A DNA stretch of 64,000 nucleotides from Rhynchospora pubera (Eukaryota; Streptophyta; Magnoliopsida; Poales; Cyperaceae): positions 42,476,257-42,540,256 of the forward strand of contig CM051459.1 of the NCBI GenBank assembly GCA_028095005.1, in the 5' to 3' direction. A program made the translations under genes and the position numbers. A model generated the notes under the pieces. The model was not told where the DNA came from, made no database searches, and saw only the letters and a program-made list of their open reading frames with translations. Positions 23,816 through 35,671 of the stretch are shown one piece after another; within the stretch, counting starts at the first letter, position 1, and each line of letters begins with the position of its first letter.

Positions 23816-24283
23816 TCATATATTCATATGCACTACATACCAAGTACATTATCTATAGTTCAAGGATTTAAGCTCAAATGCATCACAGATTTAAATAATC
23901 AGCATTCTAATAATAGGCACACGAGTATGGCTTATATGCTTATGCACCTTCATCCAACAAAGAAACAACTGTCACTAACCTATCTAAAGCAAAAACCCAG
24001 ATTAGCTCAAATATCCAACGCCCCTTTGATTTAGCAATTCCATTTAAACAGTCTGTCAATTTATCAAATGTGTCTCCGTGACAAATCAAATGTAATAATT
24101 CATATAACGGTTAGTATGTCACGTTTCAAATAAATCTTAGTTTTCCAAAAGATCCTCAATTATTGAGTGCTTTGTTTAAAAACGTTTGGCTATAGCAATC
24201 TCATCAGAACAATGATCCATTACAATCATAGAAGCTACAAAGAATCCTCTCTGGTTCTTAACCATTTTTATCCTCAGATGCCT

Positions 24284-24290
24284 TATAAAT
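24284..24290 (+). promoter_or_regulatory. TATA box of PR-1 gene, unit 1
   Basis: TATAAAT lies 53 bp upstream of the ATG, followed by a short (CA)n leader at about 24315-24328. Position and sequence fit a plant core promoter. Confidence 0.7.
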
Positions 24291-24342
24291 AGTCCTTAAC
24301 AAGAAGTTTTGAAACACACACACACACACCACATCAAGAGAG

Positions 24343-24828
24343 ATGGCTTTCTCCAAATCCGGCGTAGCCTCTCTCATTCTCTTATCTCTCCTCGCATCCG
24401 CCACTGCCCATAGCTACATCGATGAAATTCTCAAGGCCCACAACAATGTGCGCACCAAGATGGGGTTGAAGCCTCTAACATGGAACTTCAAGTTAGAGGC
24501 CTATGCCAAGAACTATGCGCACAAAAGACAGCATGGTTGTGAGTTAGAGCACTCCGAAGGACCCTATGGTGAGAACCTTTTTTGGGCCTCGCCATATGGC
24601 TACTACAATTACACCGATGCTGTGAAAATCTGGGTCGACGAGAAGAAAAACTACGACTACAACTCCAACTCCTGCAAGGAGAACGAGATGTGTGGGCACT
24701 ACACACAGGTTGTCTGGGCTACCACGAAATCAGTTGGGTGTGCGCAAGTGAAATGCGACAACGGAGATCAATTCCTCGGATGCAACTACGATCCCCCGGG
24801 CAACTACATCGGCGAGAAGCCCTACTGA
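24343..24828 (+). CDS. PR1: Pathogenesis-related protein 1 (CAP domain), unit 1
   Basis: A complete intronless 161-aa secreted defence protein. A signal peptide covers residues 1-22, with predicted cleavage after ATA-22. The CAP domain follows and includes H33, E77 (in GENL) and H119 (in CGHYTQ), conserved in the family. Six cysteines (66, 111, 117, 133, 138, 147) match the three PR-1 disulfides. One N-glycosylation sequon is at N89. The last 11 residues, PPGNYIGEKPY, follow CNYD and match the CAPE peptide motif that is released from PR-1 in tomato and Arabidopsis. Family members bind sterols and are induced by pathogens; that is known of the family and not shown here. The start is the first ATG after the TATA box and leader. 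Confidence 0.95.
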   Translation: MAFSKSGVASLILLSLLASATAHSYIDEILKAHNNVRTKMGLKPLTWNFKLEAYAKNYAHKRQHGCELEHSEGPYGENLFWASPYGYYNYTDAVKIWVDEKKNYDYNSNSCKENEMCGHYTQVVWATTKSVGCAQVKCDNGDQFLGCNYDPPGNYIGEKPY

Positions 24829-25698
24829 TTCAAGATGAAACATAATACTTATGATAATTATGTATTATACTTCAAATATGTTATGATTCGGGCAAGGGTG
24901 GTTATATGGGAGAGCCCTTTATATGGGATGTATGTATTTGTGTGTGGCTGAGTATCTTACTAATTATAATTGTATGAAGATGTTTCATCAATGAATTTAA
25001 ATTTTTGCTATCCTTGTTAGTAATTCGTAACTGAATTTTGTTACTATGAATTAATTTCTAAAAGTCCCTCTTATATTATTTCCTTTGATTGTAACAGCTA
25101 GCATGCCAATTAAATACGATTATTTATTGATTAAAATGGACAACTAACCAAGAGCTGAAAAAAAAAAAGACGAACATTACAAATAATTACGTTTTGATTT
25201 TGAGAACAAATCGTAAAAATTGAGAACAAATCATATATTCATATGCACTACATACCAAGTACATTATCTATAGTTCAAGGATTTAAGCTCAAATGCATCA
25301 CAGATTTAAATAATCAGCATTCTAATAATAGGCACACGAGTATGGCTTATATGCTTATGCACCTTCATCCAACAAAGAAACAACTGTCACTAACCTATCT
25401 AAAGCAAAAACCCAGATTAGCTCAAATATCCAACGCCCCTTTGATTTAGCAATTCCATTTAAACAGTCTGTCAATTTATCAAATGTGTCTCCGTGACAAA
25501 TCAAATGTAATAATTCATATAACGGTTAGTATGTCACGTTTCAAATAAATCTTAGTTTTCCAAAAGATCCTCAATTATTGAGTGCTTTGTTTAAAAACGT
25601 TTGGCTATAGCAATCTCATCAGAACAATGATCCATTACAATCATAGAAGCTACAAAGAATCCTCTCTGGTTCTTAACCATTTTTATCCTCAGATGCCT

Positions 25699-25705
25699 TA
25701 TAAAT
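25699..25705 (+). promoter_or_regulatory. TATA box of PR-1 gene, unit 2
   Basis: TATAAAT in the same position relative to the ATG as in unit 1. Confidence 0.7.
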
Positions 25706-25757
25706 AGTCCTTAACAAGAAGTTTTGAAACACACACACACACACCACATCAAGAGAG

Positions 25758-26243
25758 ATGGCTTTCTCCAAATCCGGCGTAGCCTCTCTCATTCTCTTAT
25801 CTCTCCTCGCATCCGCCACTGCCCATAGCTACATCGATGAAATTCTCAAGGCCCACAACAATGTGCGCACCAAGATGGGGTTGAAGCCTCTAACATGGAA
25901 CTTCAAGTTAGAGGCCTATGCCAAGAACTATGCGCACAAAAGACAGCATGGTTGTGAGTTAGAGCACTCCGAAGGACCCTATGGTGAGAACCTTTTTTGG
26001 GCCTCGCCATATGGCTACTACAATTACACCGATGCTGTGAAAATCTGGGTCGACGAGAAGAAAAACTACGACTACAACTCCAACTCCTGCAAGGAGAACG
26101 AGATGTGTGGGCACTACACACAGGTTGTCTGGGCTACCACGAAATCAGTTGGGTGTGCGCAAGTGAAATGCGACAACGGAGATCAATTCCTCGGATGCAA
26201 CTACGATCCCCCGGGCAACTACATCGGCGAGAAGCCCTACTGA
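25758..26243 (+). CDS. PR1: Pathogenesis-related protein 1 (CAP domain), unit 2
   Basis: The 161-aa protein is identical in every residue to the product of 24343-24828, with the same signal peptide, CAP residues, six cysteines and C-terminal PPGNYIGEKPY. The proximal promoter, leader and about 390 bp of 3' flank are also identical. Dosage increase is the simplest effect of this duplication. Upstream of about 530 bp the two genes differ: unit 1 has the older duplicated region, while unit 2 has only the tail of unit 1. Their expression could therefore differ despite identical products. Confidence 0.95.
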   Translation: MAFSKSGVASLILLSLLASATAHSYIDEILKAHNNVRTKMGLKPLTWNFKLEAYAKNYAHKRQHGCELEHSEGPYGENLFWASPYGYYNYTDAVKIWVDEKKNYDYNSNSCKENEMCGHYTQVVWATTKSVGCAQVKCDNGDQFLGCNYDPPGNYIGEKPY

Positions 26244-27289
26244 TTCAAGATGAAACATAATACTTATGATAATTATGTATTATACTTCAAATATGTTATG
26301 ATTCGGGCAAGGGTGGTTATATGGGAGAGCCCTTTATATGGGATGTATGTATTTGTGTGTGGCTGAGTATCTTACTAATTATAATTGTATGAAGATGTTT
26401 CATCAATGAATTTAAATTTTTGCTATCCTTGTTAGTAATTCGTAACTGAATTTTGTTACTATGAATTAATTTCTAAAAGTCCCTCTTATATTATTTCCTT
26501 TGATTGTAACAGCTAGCATGCCAATTAAATACGATTATTTATTGATTAAAATGGACAACTAACCAAGAGCTGAAAAAAAAAAGACGAACATTACAAATAA
26601 TTACGTTTTGATTTTGAGAACAAATCGTAAAAATTTAGATCGCGAGCTAGATGGCATCTTGGTTTGTAACTCGCAAATCTCTTCTCTACTACTTATAAAG
26701 CACCCTTAGTAAGGTCAGCATTTTTCACACAAAGGAGTCCAAACAATTTTGTTAGCATCATTATAAACCATTGATCAATATAATATACGGTTTGGATCGC
26801 TATTTCTATAAAGGAGTCGACTCTACACACAAATAAGTCAGGGCGCTGCGTTGGCAATTGTTTCGCGTTTCCTCGTACACATAGCAGGTTCGATTCTCCG
26901 TGCCAATTTTTATTTTTTTTGCTATTTTATTCCGTTCGCGAACAAAAATGGAAAATGTATCATCGCATAACCATTTTCCCGCTGTTCTCTCCTCCCTACG
27001 CCATCTCGGCCAGAAAAGGGAGATTGAAACTAGGGTTTTGGTTCGCTTTTTTTCTCTTATGTTTTGTTTCTTATTTTGCAGCAACCCATCCTTTCTAATA
27101 GCATTGCACAAGCACAACCCTCTTCTCCGTATACCCTAATCAACAAGATGAGCTGCCGCCTCAAATTGAGATTTGATCCGAGTGCACAACCCTCTTCACC
27201 ATATACAATAATCAACACCATTGGCTGCCGCTTCTAATTGAGATCCGATCTAAGTGCACAACCCTCTTCTCCATATACCTTAATCACAC

Positions 27290-30200
27290 ACCATGGTTTG
27301 ACTCACTGTCGCAACCTCGCTACTTACACATCCGAAGCCAGAGAGAGAGAGAGAGAAGGACGAAACGAACTAAAGCCCAGTCGTGGGGTACTCCATCTCC
27401 GCGGAGGGCTTCTCGCCTGCTCTCATCGTCCCTGTCATCTTTGTTTTCTTCTTCTCAGCAGGTAATTGATTTGTTTCTCATTTCTTTCTTCTTTTCTGGG
27501 ATCTATGTGGTTTGGTCTAATTTGGATTTGTTTTAGACGACCTTGATTATGATTCACTTAAAAGTTAAAACCACTGTTGTGATCTACATTGTGCCGTTTG
27601 GGTTTGGGTCTTTGGTCAAGAGAAATCGAGAGAATGATCGGGTGATATACAATTTTTTTGAAGCAATTTGAAATTGTGAAATTTGTGATTCCTCTTTCTG
27701 TGAAATGTCAGATCCAAGAAGCTCTTTTGAAATGTGCAATTGAATTTTATTACAGAAGAGGATGATGCTTTATTTTATTTCAAATATTTCTCAGGTGCAT
27801 TTAGTATGATTATTTCTTTCCTTTAATACTTTAGTTTTGTGTAGGTGATATTGAAAGAACATCAACGGTAATTTACTGTCAAATATTTCTCTAGAACTTT
27901 TTGTGAATGATCATGCAGCACATTTTTTCCATGACCTCTTCTTTTTCTGGTATAGAGCAGGGAAGATACGGGTCTATCATTTTTCATTTTCCAGGCAAGT
28001 GAGCTCACAGTAGTTTAATTCATCAACAAAATGATGATCAATGTCCAATTTGTATCAATGTCTCAGATTGAAGATGAAGTGGTCTGGAAAGGTGTTGTGG
28101 GGCAAGCTTTAGCTGGCCGGTATTGTCCACAAGATTAGCGAGAGCATGAAGAACATGAGAAGATTTCCGACATTACTCTTGGATTAGAAGATAAACCTAA
28201 TTACGAAGGTCCTCATGATTTTTTTCATTTACAACTTCACCTACTCAAATTTCTACCTAATTATGATGTATTGGTGTACGTTTTATCTATAAAGATATTG
28301 GTTTTACAAATTTCTACCAGTACTGTTGTTGTAAGTTGAGTTTGAACTCTCACATCTTTACTTAGCTGGGATGCGTCGTCTTTTACTCTTCCTGTTCAAG
28401 ACAACCTCAAAGTTCCTTGGTCTATTGGATGGTCAAGTTGTGAGGTTAGTTTCATGGTAAATTCTGTTTAATGCATTATTTTCAGCTATTGACAGTAATA
28501 AAAAATGGCAAGCATCTTTTTTTATATTTGAGGTAATTTTTTTTTGTTAGGATCATCTAGCAAAATTTGATTAATGCATTGTGGACGAGGGTCCAGAGCT
28601 ACAATCATGTTTGTCTCAGGTAAAATCAATCTCAATATGATCATAGAATCAAATTTATATTTGGCTCTTAAGTAGTATACTGTTGTGAACATTGCTAACA
28701 ATACCAGGTTTACTTCAGATAAAATAGTTCTCATAACATTGTAAACTGGGGTGATTATAAACAAAGGAAGGTGATGAACAAATCTCTCGTATATTTGAAA
28801 GCTATTACTTCAATTTCTCCATCTCTCTACTTCTGCAGATTATTCTATCATTACTTGGCAGATAACTTGCTTTTTGCAAGTACATTTACAAACTCATGGT
28901 TCATTTATTGACTTCTTTTCCTTCTATTTTGTTCACAATAAAAAAATTTATTGCAGGTAGAAGGTCAAGATATGGAGCCCACAAGGTAGTGTCAGAAATG
29001 TAGGTTTATTCTAAATACTGTTACTGTTTTATTATAATATAAGTATTTCAATTTTTCAATCCTATATATGGTACTGTAGCAGCTGAGTTTGTAGGAGAGG
29101 AATTATTGTTCTTAATCTTTGTTTATAGGAGAGGAAAAAAGTTTCTCTCTTAGGTTTATTATTAGTACTGTTACTGTTTTTCCCTTCTTTTTTGAAAAAA
29201 GATCCTAATTGTTGTTCTTAATCTTTGTTTGTAGGAGAGGAAAAAGGTTTCTCTCTTAGGCCATGCAACAACAGTAGCAAGTAAATTGAATTAGGTTCAG
29301 GTCAATTTTGTTTTACTATTTAGGTTATAACATCATGTATTTTTTTATAATTGAGGGTATAGGATTACCTTAATCTTTGGCACTATTTTAATTATCTATG
29401 TTCTCTTGTGCTCAGGTGAAAATACTGAGGATTTTTCAACTAAACACAAATCACTGTCATGAACTTTTTCGGTAGAACTGAGGCACGATGGTACAATTCA
29501 ATCCCGACATTGCTGGCTGGATACATGCCAAAAGCAAAGGTTGCTCTTGATGCTTTGTCCATACTATTACTCAATTCAACCTACCATTTATGCATGATTT
29601 TTCTAGATTAAGAAGCTTATGTTTTATTTGCATTTTGGGAAGTCTCGATAGATATTTGCAAGTGCTATTATTGATGGATATTAGAGTTTAGGTTAGTTAA
29701 GCATAGTATTTGTTTGGCTGGTGGTTATCATAAAAATAAATAAATAAAATACTTTTAATCTCAATTAAGTCCTCTGGCATAACACCCACATTCTTCTAAA
29801 ATACATGGAACTGAGGCTTTGATGGCCAAAACATCCCCAATACTGCTTTCCATTCTGACATTTAAAGGTTTTTTTCTATGTATTCCAAAAAATCTAAATT
29901 TTTATTTAAATATCCTCTTTGGCATAACACCCATGTCCTTCTATAGGCTTTGATGGCCAAAACATCCCCAATAATGCTTTCCATTCTGACATTTAAAGGT
30001 TTTTTATTTCAAATATCCCCTCTGATAACACCCACGTCCTTCTAGAACACATGGAACTTAGGCTTTCATTTATTCATGATTTTGAGAAAATGACTGATTT
30101 GAAATCCTAGAAGTAAAATTTGGACCAATATGTCGATACCAGAATTGATTCGATAAAGGTATTAAATCAAGACTGATCTATGGAAACCGCCAACCTAAAC

Positions 30201-30652
30201 AAAATTATTTTTCTTTTTCTTTTTTTGGGAAATATGCATTGTAGGTTTGAGTTGACAATAGAGAAGACTTTAAAATGAATAGAGAAATCCAGCGTAGAAG
30301 AGTGACTTTGTACAAATAAATTTTCAACTACCTCAAGTCTATGAGAGGAGGTCAGGAGTTTACTTTTTTTACAAACTTAAATAATATTACTTGAAAATTT
30401 GTTATTTTTAGAAGCTTTTTTTGTCATATTTTACAATTTGTAGTATGATTATGTTGAAGTTTATATTATGTATTTCTCAAGTATTGTAGTGCTTTAACTT
30501 TTTTTTGTTTTCTTTTCTTAAATACTTAGGCCAAGGCGCCCAACAATCAGAATAGTAGAGACCACACTATTAACCTGCCCATGTATGTTCCTGTGAAGGC
30601 GACTAGGCGAGGATTGCAAGCCCAGGAGGAAAAGATTATAAAAGAGAAAGTA
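27290..30652 (+). pseudogene. Captured gene-like fragment with introns, product not recognised
   Basis: A GA-rich leader at about 27343-27357 is followed by a CT-rich stretch. It ends at cagcag/gtaattgattt near 27462, which looks like a 5'-leader exon and intron start. Later exon-like islands lie near 28067-28215, 29455-29540 and 30531-30652, each next to plausible AG or GT borders and separated by T-rich sequence. In the last island one frame is open for about 40 residues. I could not identify a protein family, and no island continues as a long frame. It could be a captured gene remnant or a non-coding transcript. Confidence 0.4.
29090..30065. repeat. Short internal repeats in Helitron B
   Basis: Two imperfect duplications are visible. 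The sequence gtaggagagga... with ttcttaatctttgttt recurs between about 29090 and 29270. A segment of about 90-140 bp containing ctttgatggccaaaacatcccc recurs at about 29777-29873 and 29917-30005, with a third partial copy to 30065. Confidence 0.7.
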
Positions 30653-31601
30653 TAATATGCTATTTCATATCTTTGTTATCTTAGGAGAAGGGTCAGACAT
30701 CACACATCAGCACAGACACTTTAAGAAATTCGCATATGTAGTGACAACTCTCTTTCCTTTTATTGTGATTGATATATTTAAAGGATATTTGGGAAAAGAT
30801 TCATTCAATCATGTTGAAAATTCTACATTTGGCTCTGTCCACTTCGTTATTTTAGTCTGTCAATTCATTCAATCATGTTGAAAATAGCATAATATATAGC
30901 AAAAAAATTTGAAAAAATATAATTTTTTGTTTCCTAGGAGATTTCAATATGGAGAACAATTTGAACGGTTCGGATCGACTGTATGAATTTTAGATTATAA
31001 GAAACGACTCTAGCATACGGACAATCTGTATGCTGGAGTATACTTTAGCCAATCTCTCTCTGTATATATATATGTGTGTGTGTGTTGGCATTTCCATTTT
31101 TAGTTGCATAAAAATACAAAAATAAAATTTCCATGTTTAAACAAAATCAGCTGTTGCAGAGAATTTGCATAAATAAAGAAATCCATTTTCACGTGCTAAT
31201 AATTCATTGCCAATTTAATTACTGTAAAATTTCCTTTCCTATATTTGCAGGCATGAATAATAATTTTCAAATGTCTATCTATCTACAAGCATTGGAATAA
31301 CTATGTGTCAATTTTATGCACTACTTGTATCATTTCCTAATATGTGGCGTCTACTATGATATGTATAGAGACTGAGATTCTTAATCTGGGAATTCGATTT
31401 TAAGTACTTTGTTTCCCATCAAATTTATTTCTCTAAAAATAAAAAATAGTTCAACAAGTTATAAGTCCGATCATATGTAGCGAAATTCTTTAAGAACAAA
31501 AAAAAAATTCACATAAGAAGAATATATACGAAAAGTCTTTAATTTTTTTAAAATATATCAAATAAAAATTTGCCCGCACATTGAGCGGGCAATGCTGCTA
31601 G

Positions 31602-32118
31602 TTTCAATAAAAGAAAATTTTAATTATAAACGTTACCTAATAATTCGGGAATCAATTTAATAATAACCACAAAGCAGCAGGAAATCTTGCGTACCATATT
31701 CGCGTTCCAAACAAGCAATGGCATCCTGAATACTGATTTTTTTTTTTTTTTTTGGAATCTTATTCATAATTGCCCCTTCCCATACATTTTGTACTATCGC
31801 CAAACATGCCATAAACCTAAAATAAAAAAATCAATACTCAGCTCTAATCGAATGTACGTTTAAGGGGAAAAATATTTATGTTATCCTTGATCTGATTCGC
31901 TAAATTATAGTACAATTTTTCGTCGAATTGTGTAATTTCGTAATAAGTTATTTTTTTAATATAATAGGAAAGAAATTAGGATTTGGATTTAATCATTTAA
32001 CAAATTGTTCAAGGAAAGAACGGCTTTAAAAAAGTAGTGCATGAATGTTTTTGCCCAAGAGTTAGGCATTTAATCTTTATCTTTCAATTTCCAATAAATG
32101 AATAAAGAATTAATCATC
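31602..32118. repeat. Dispersed duplicate of 652-1174
   Basis: This copy shares its start (tttcaataaaag) and end (aatcatc) with 652-1174. It lies directly after the CTAG end of Helitron B. No coding potential. Confidence 0.85.
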
Positions 32119-32724
32119 AGAATTACAACAAGATTTCTTTTAAGATAATTTATCCTTTGTTTTATTTTTATTAATTCGTGCGGATTTTAATAGTATGTAT
32201 ATGTTTTTTTAATTAGGTTTATGCCACTGTGAAAATTTGAAATTAGCAAAATATCATCACTAAATAACAAATTAGTTTTATGCCATTGTAAAATAGTAAA
32301 AATTAGTTTTATTCCATCGATAAATTGATTTGCCAATTTTACCCTTTTAAATATGCCAATCTAAAATTTTGAAATTAAAAAAATGTCATTATTAAATGAC
32401 AAATTAGATTTATACCACAGTAAATATTTAAAATTAGAAAAATGCCATTAAATAATTTTTTATTGTATAAACCAAAATTTTCAAACTTTGCAGCTTGCAC
32501 ATTTTTACTAACATATGTGGTTTATATTGCTCAAGAAAATTGATTACTGCCATCTGTAGTTTTGTCATCCCTGCCATCGTTAAATATAAAGTGAACATAT
32601 AGACAATCTAAGTGAACACTTACAAAAATATAAGTTCAATGAAAATAAATTGAATATGCATGTAAAATTCTGAACAAATTATGACAACACTTATTTGTTT
32701 GTAAGTGTTCACTTTGATCGTCTA

Positions 32725-35671
32725 TGTCATACCCAGAAATTCTAGTGGAATTTTGATATTATACTTCTGAATTAAAAATATATTTTTAATAATGCATTTT
32801 AGAATGCAAGAGATCAAGTAGTAATTTTGGACGGTTTTAAATAAATGTATTTTTATTTTTGTCCCAACTTAGATTGTCTATGTACTTTGTATAGCTTAAA
32901 ATATGGGAATGACAAGTGGGGCCTATTTGCCATGCACAGTACATAACTTTGATATTAACTTATATGCCATGTATAAATATATACACAAATTGGAACATCC
33001 CATGTGCCGTCCATGATTTTGCATTGACTTATATGTCATGCTTGAACATATACAAAGTCACAAAAGGGTGCGTTTGGATAGGTGTGGGAAGAAGAAAAGA
33101 AGTGAAAAGAAGTATTGAGAAGTGTGTAACTTTGTGAAGAACTTGGATTGTTTATAATTTTTTTTCTTCTTCTTTCTTCTTCTTCTTCTTTCTTCCAACG
33201 ATCCAAACGCACCCAAAGTGAAAAAGCATCCTTTCACGTGCCGTCCATGACTTTTGCATTGACTTACATGTCATTTGTAAACATACACAAATTAGAAAAG
33301 CATAGTGTACCATTAACAGTGACATTGACAAATGGGACCCATGAGTCATTTAGTTCTCATGTCTAAGTAACATTGGTATTCCATGTTTATTAAAATTATT
33401 ACAAACCACTAAAATGCTACATAGCCAGCACCGTCCCATATTTCTCCCTTAATTGGTTCCTATACGGCTATACTGAATGCTTCACCATTATTCCACATCT
33501 TGTGCTATTTCCTTTGTGAAATAAGCTACACAACCGTCCTTGTAGAAAATACGAAATTGATGGAAATTATTACCAAATTCTAGCATCAAAAATACAAAAT
33601 CGATGGAAGATGTGGTTCATTATCCCTAACTGTGAGGAGCTACATGAGCGAACTAGGTTGGAAGTGAGGGCCGATACCAAGTTATAGTGGACAAGTGAAA
33701 CTCGTATTTATAGGATATCAAAGGTATTTATACTTGTTCTTTGGAGAGTTCTTCATTTTTATTTGTTTAGATTTCCTTGCTTAGATCTCCTTGCTGATTA
33801 TTGATAAACTGAAATTTCTTTGTTGGCTGAAATTTTCTTTTGGGATATTTTTAAAGCTATTTGATATTGTGTCATACTCTCTAATATCTTGTAAAATCAT
33901 CAAAAGTTAAGGATTTTGTTAAAGGGGTTGTAGCAACTTATCAAGATCATGTTGATTAATTGTTCAATTGGAGTACTCTACGTATAACCAAATAAGTGTT
34001 TGAAATTTTGTACACATGGGAACCTATTACTTTGAGTCTAATCAGATTAGTACAAATGGTGGTGCTTGTATAGAGGACTTGACACAAGTATCTAATATGA
34101 ACCAAGTTAGTTAATTAGTATAGAAGTATAATTAAATAAAGTATGGTACACTTGTTGGTACTAGTTAGGTACCAAATGATATGAAGTATAGAAAATAATC
34201 TTAACATGATGATAAAATTAATTTGGAGTTATAGAGGGTGCTAGTGAAAAAGTGTAAGCTATGGTTTAGCAAACTAAAAAAAAAACTGACTATACTAATA
34301 ATCAAAAGTTTGTGGTTATTTTTAATATAAACTTGTTGCTTCAAATTCTATTTTGGGTCAACACTTAGGACTAGAACTTGTTCTTGTAATATCAGGACCT
34401 GTGTCGATGTCGAAGATGGTCGATATTGTCGATTGCTTGCTTGTCCTATTTCGATTGTAGGTACGGATTTCAGTTGAGTTTTAATTATATGTGACATATC
34501 ATTATTATGCATTTTGAATTCATAACTTGATTATCATTCATGAAAATATTTGTGTATATGTAAATGATGCATGATTGTTCGGTGGCATATTGAATGGTAT
34601 CCGATTGTGATTTTATTGAGGTAAGTACAGCTTGAGTGGTTGAGATAGACACTCGTAATGTTTGGAGGTGGAGTCATGATCCACCCTACCAAGCACCGTG
34701 TAATAAGCGCTTATGTACCGGAACTCAGTGGGTCCAGTCTAGAATGGTCCGGAGTGTGAGTGTTCCCAGCTTGCTTGTACATTTTGATGATTTAATTGAC
34801 TGAATTATATCTGATTTAAATTGGTCGTTGGCATCCATCTTAAAATGTGGTTCGCGGTATCTGAAGAAAATGACAGAAATAATTGACTTGTGATAAACCA
34901 GACTTGCATATTAGATAATTGTCCAACCAAATGAGTCGGTTTTTGTTATACTTTGAAATTTGAATTGTTATGGAAATTGATGCCGAGCTCACATTTCATA
35001 TTGCATTGATTGAATTGATTTGACATTGTTATTTCTATTGGAAACAAGTTGTAAGTGTTGCTTTTGTTTTGCATGTTAGTTGTTGCATGTTATCAATTAT
35101 TTGTCAAAGTAATTGAAATGGTAGTTGCCATATTTTGAAATAAAAAAAAATAATAATAATTTTTTAGAGTATTGAATTCATTTCATAATTTCATTGCTAG
35201 ATCGAAATTTAATGTTTAATGTTTGTTGAAATAAATGTGGATTTGATTTGAAAATTATTTGGCTCAGTCATATATTTAGTTCCAACACATGATAATCAAA
35301 ACTCAAGTGGCTGGAACTGAATACCGTACTGAGATAAATTTTATTTATCTCATTCCGTGCTTTTTTTTCTTTTTTGCATGTTTCCACAATTGGTTGTGGG
35401 TTCCAGATTTCAGATCAAGTGTTGGACAACAAGACGAGTAGCGGGCCATTGGATCCTGTGGTTAGCAACCCGTATGAACCAGACTGTTGTAGAATTTATT
35501 TTATATTTGAGTAATTAATTATTAAATTTATTTCTAATATGTATATTAATTTTGTTTAATCAACATTAATTTGTAAAAATAAGCATTAGTAAGCCTTGCG
35601 GGTGTAGCAAGCATCCGCGACGGGCACTCTGTCGTATGCTGTCTAGCTACAGTTTTTTTCGGGGTGTCACA
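32725..35671 (+). mobile_element. Solo LTR related to the LARD-like element
   Basis: Begins TGTCATACCC and ends GGGTGTCACA, flanked by a perfect 5-bp duplication gtcta (32720-32724 and 35672-35676). The 3' half (about 34420-35671) is clearly similar to the LTRs at 10894-14017. It shares the strings accaagcaccgtgtaataag and caagacgagtagcgg. The 5' half is diverged. With one LTR and an intact target duplication, this is a product of LTR-LTR recombination. Confidence 0.9.
33066..33214. mobile_element. Tourist-like MITE inside the solo LTR
   Basis: 149 bp with inverted ends GGGTGCGTTTGGAT, flanked by aaa on both sides (3-bp duplication, less diagnostic than TAA). Its interior, around ttgagaagtgtgtaactttgtgaag, is shared with the MITEs at 55737-55894 and 56069-56219. 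It inserted after the solo LTR's parent element. Confidence 0.8.

Larger units (their letters stand above)
23816..25230. repeat. 1,415-bp tandem duplication, unit 1 (with PR-1 gene)
   Basis: The unit runs from the proximal promoter through the PR-1 coding region and 3' flank to gagaacaaatc. It repeats immediately with a constant offset of 1,415 bp. By eye the only difference from unit 2 is one A in a homopolymer (11 against 10). Confidence 0.92.
25231..26636. repeat. 1,415-bp tandem duplication, unit 2 (with PR-1 gene)
   Basis: Second unit, starting tcatatattcatatgc. Its left neighbour is the 3' flank of unit 1, so its distal promoter is different. It ends near gaacaaatcgtaaaaatt at 26636, where the sequence becomes unique. 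Confidence 0.92.
26678..31601 (+). mobile_element. Helitron (element B), non-autonomous, with gene-like exons
   Basis: The 5' end is TCTCTTCTCTACTAC, preceded by host A at 26677. The 3' end is a 6-bp GC-rich stem (GCCCGC...GCGGGC, 31572-31590), then aatgctg and CTAG at 31598-31601, followed by host T. TC start, hairpin, CTAG end and A/T insertion are all canonical. The 4.9-kb interior encodes no Rep-helicase. It has a 5'-leader-like exon and intron-like sequence, consistent with a captured host gene, which is a common property of plant Helitrons. The 5' edge is less certain than the 3' edge. Confidence 0.72.

Noticed and set aside
24488..24706. Minus-strand ORF of 72 codons opposite the PR-1 gene (repeated at 25903-26121)
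   Set aside because: It is the antisense shadow of the PR-1 coding region, with no domain or promoter.
26836..26905. Possible tRNA gene or tRNA-derived SINE, with GGTTCGATTCT resembling a B box
   Set aside because: The T-stem and acceptor pairing are poor and no convincing A box or anticodon arm can be drawn. A short chance match inside Helitron B is as likely.
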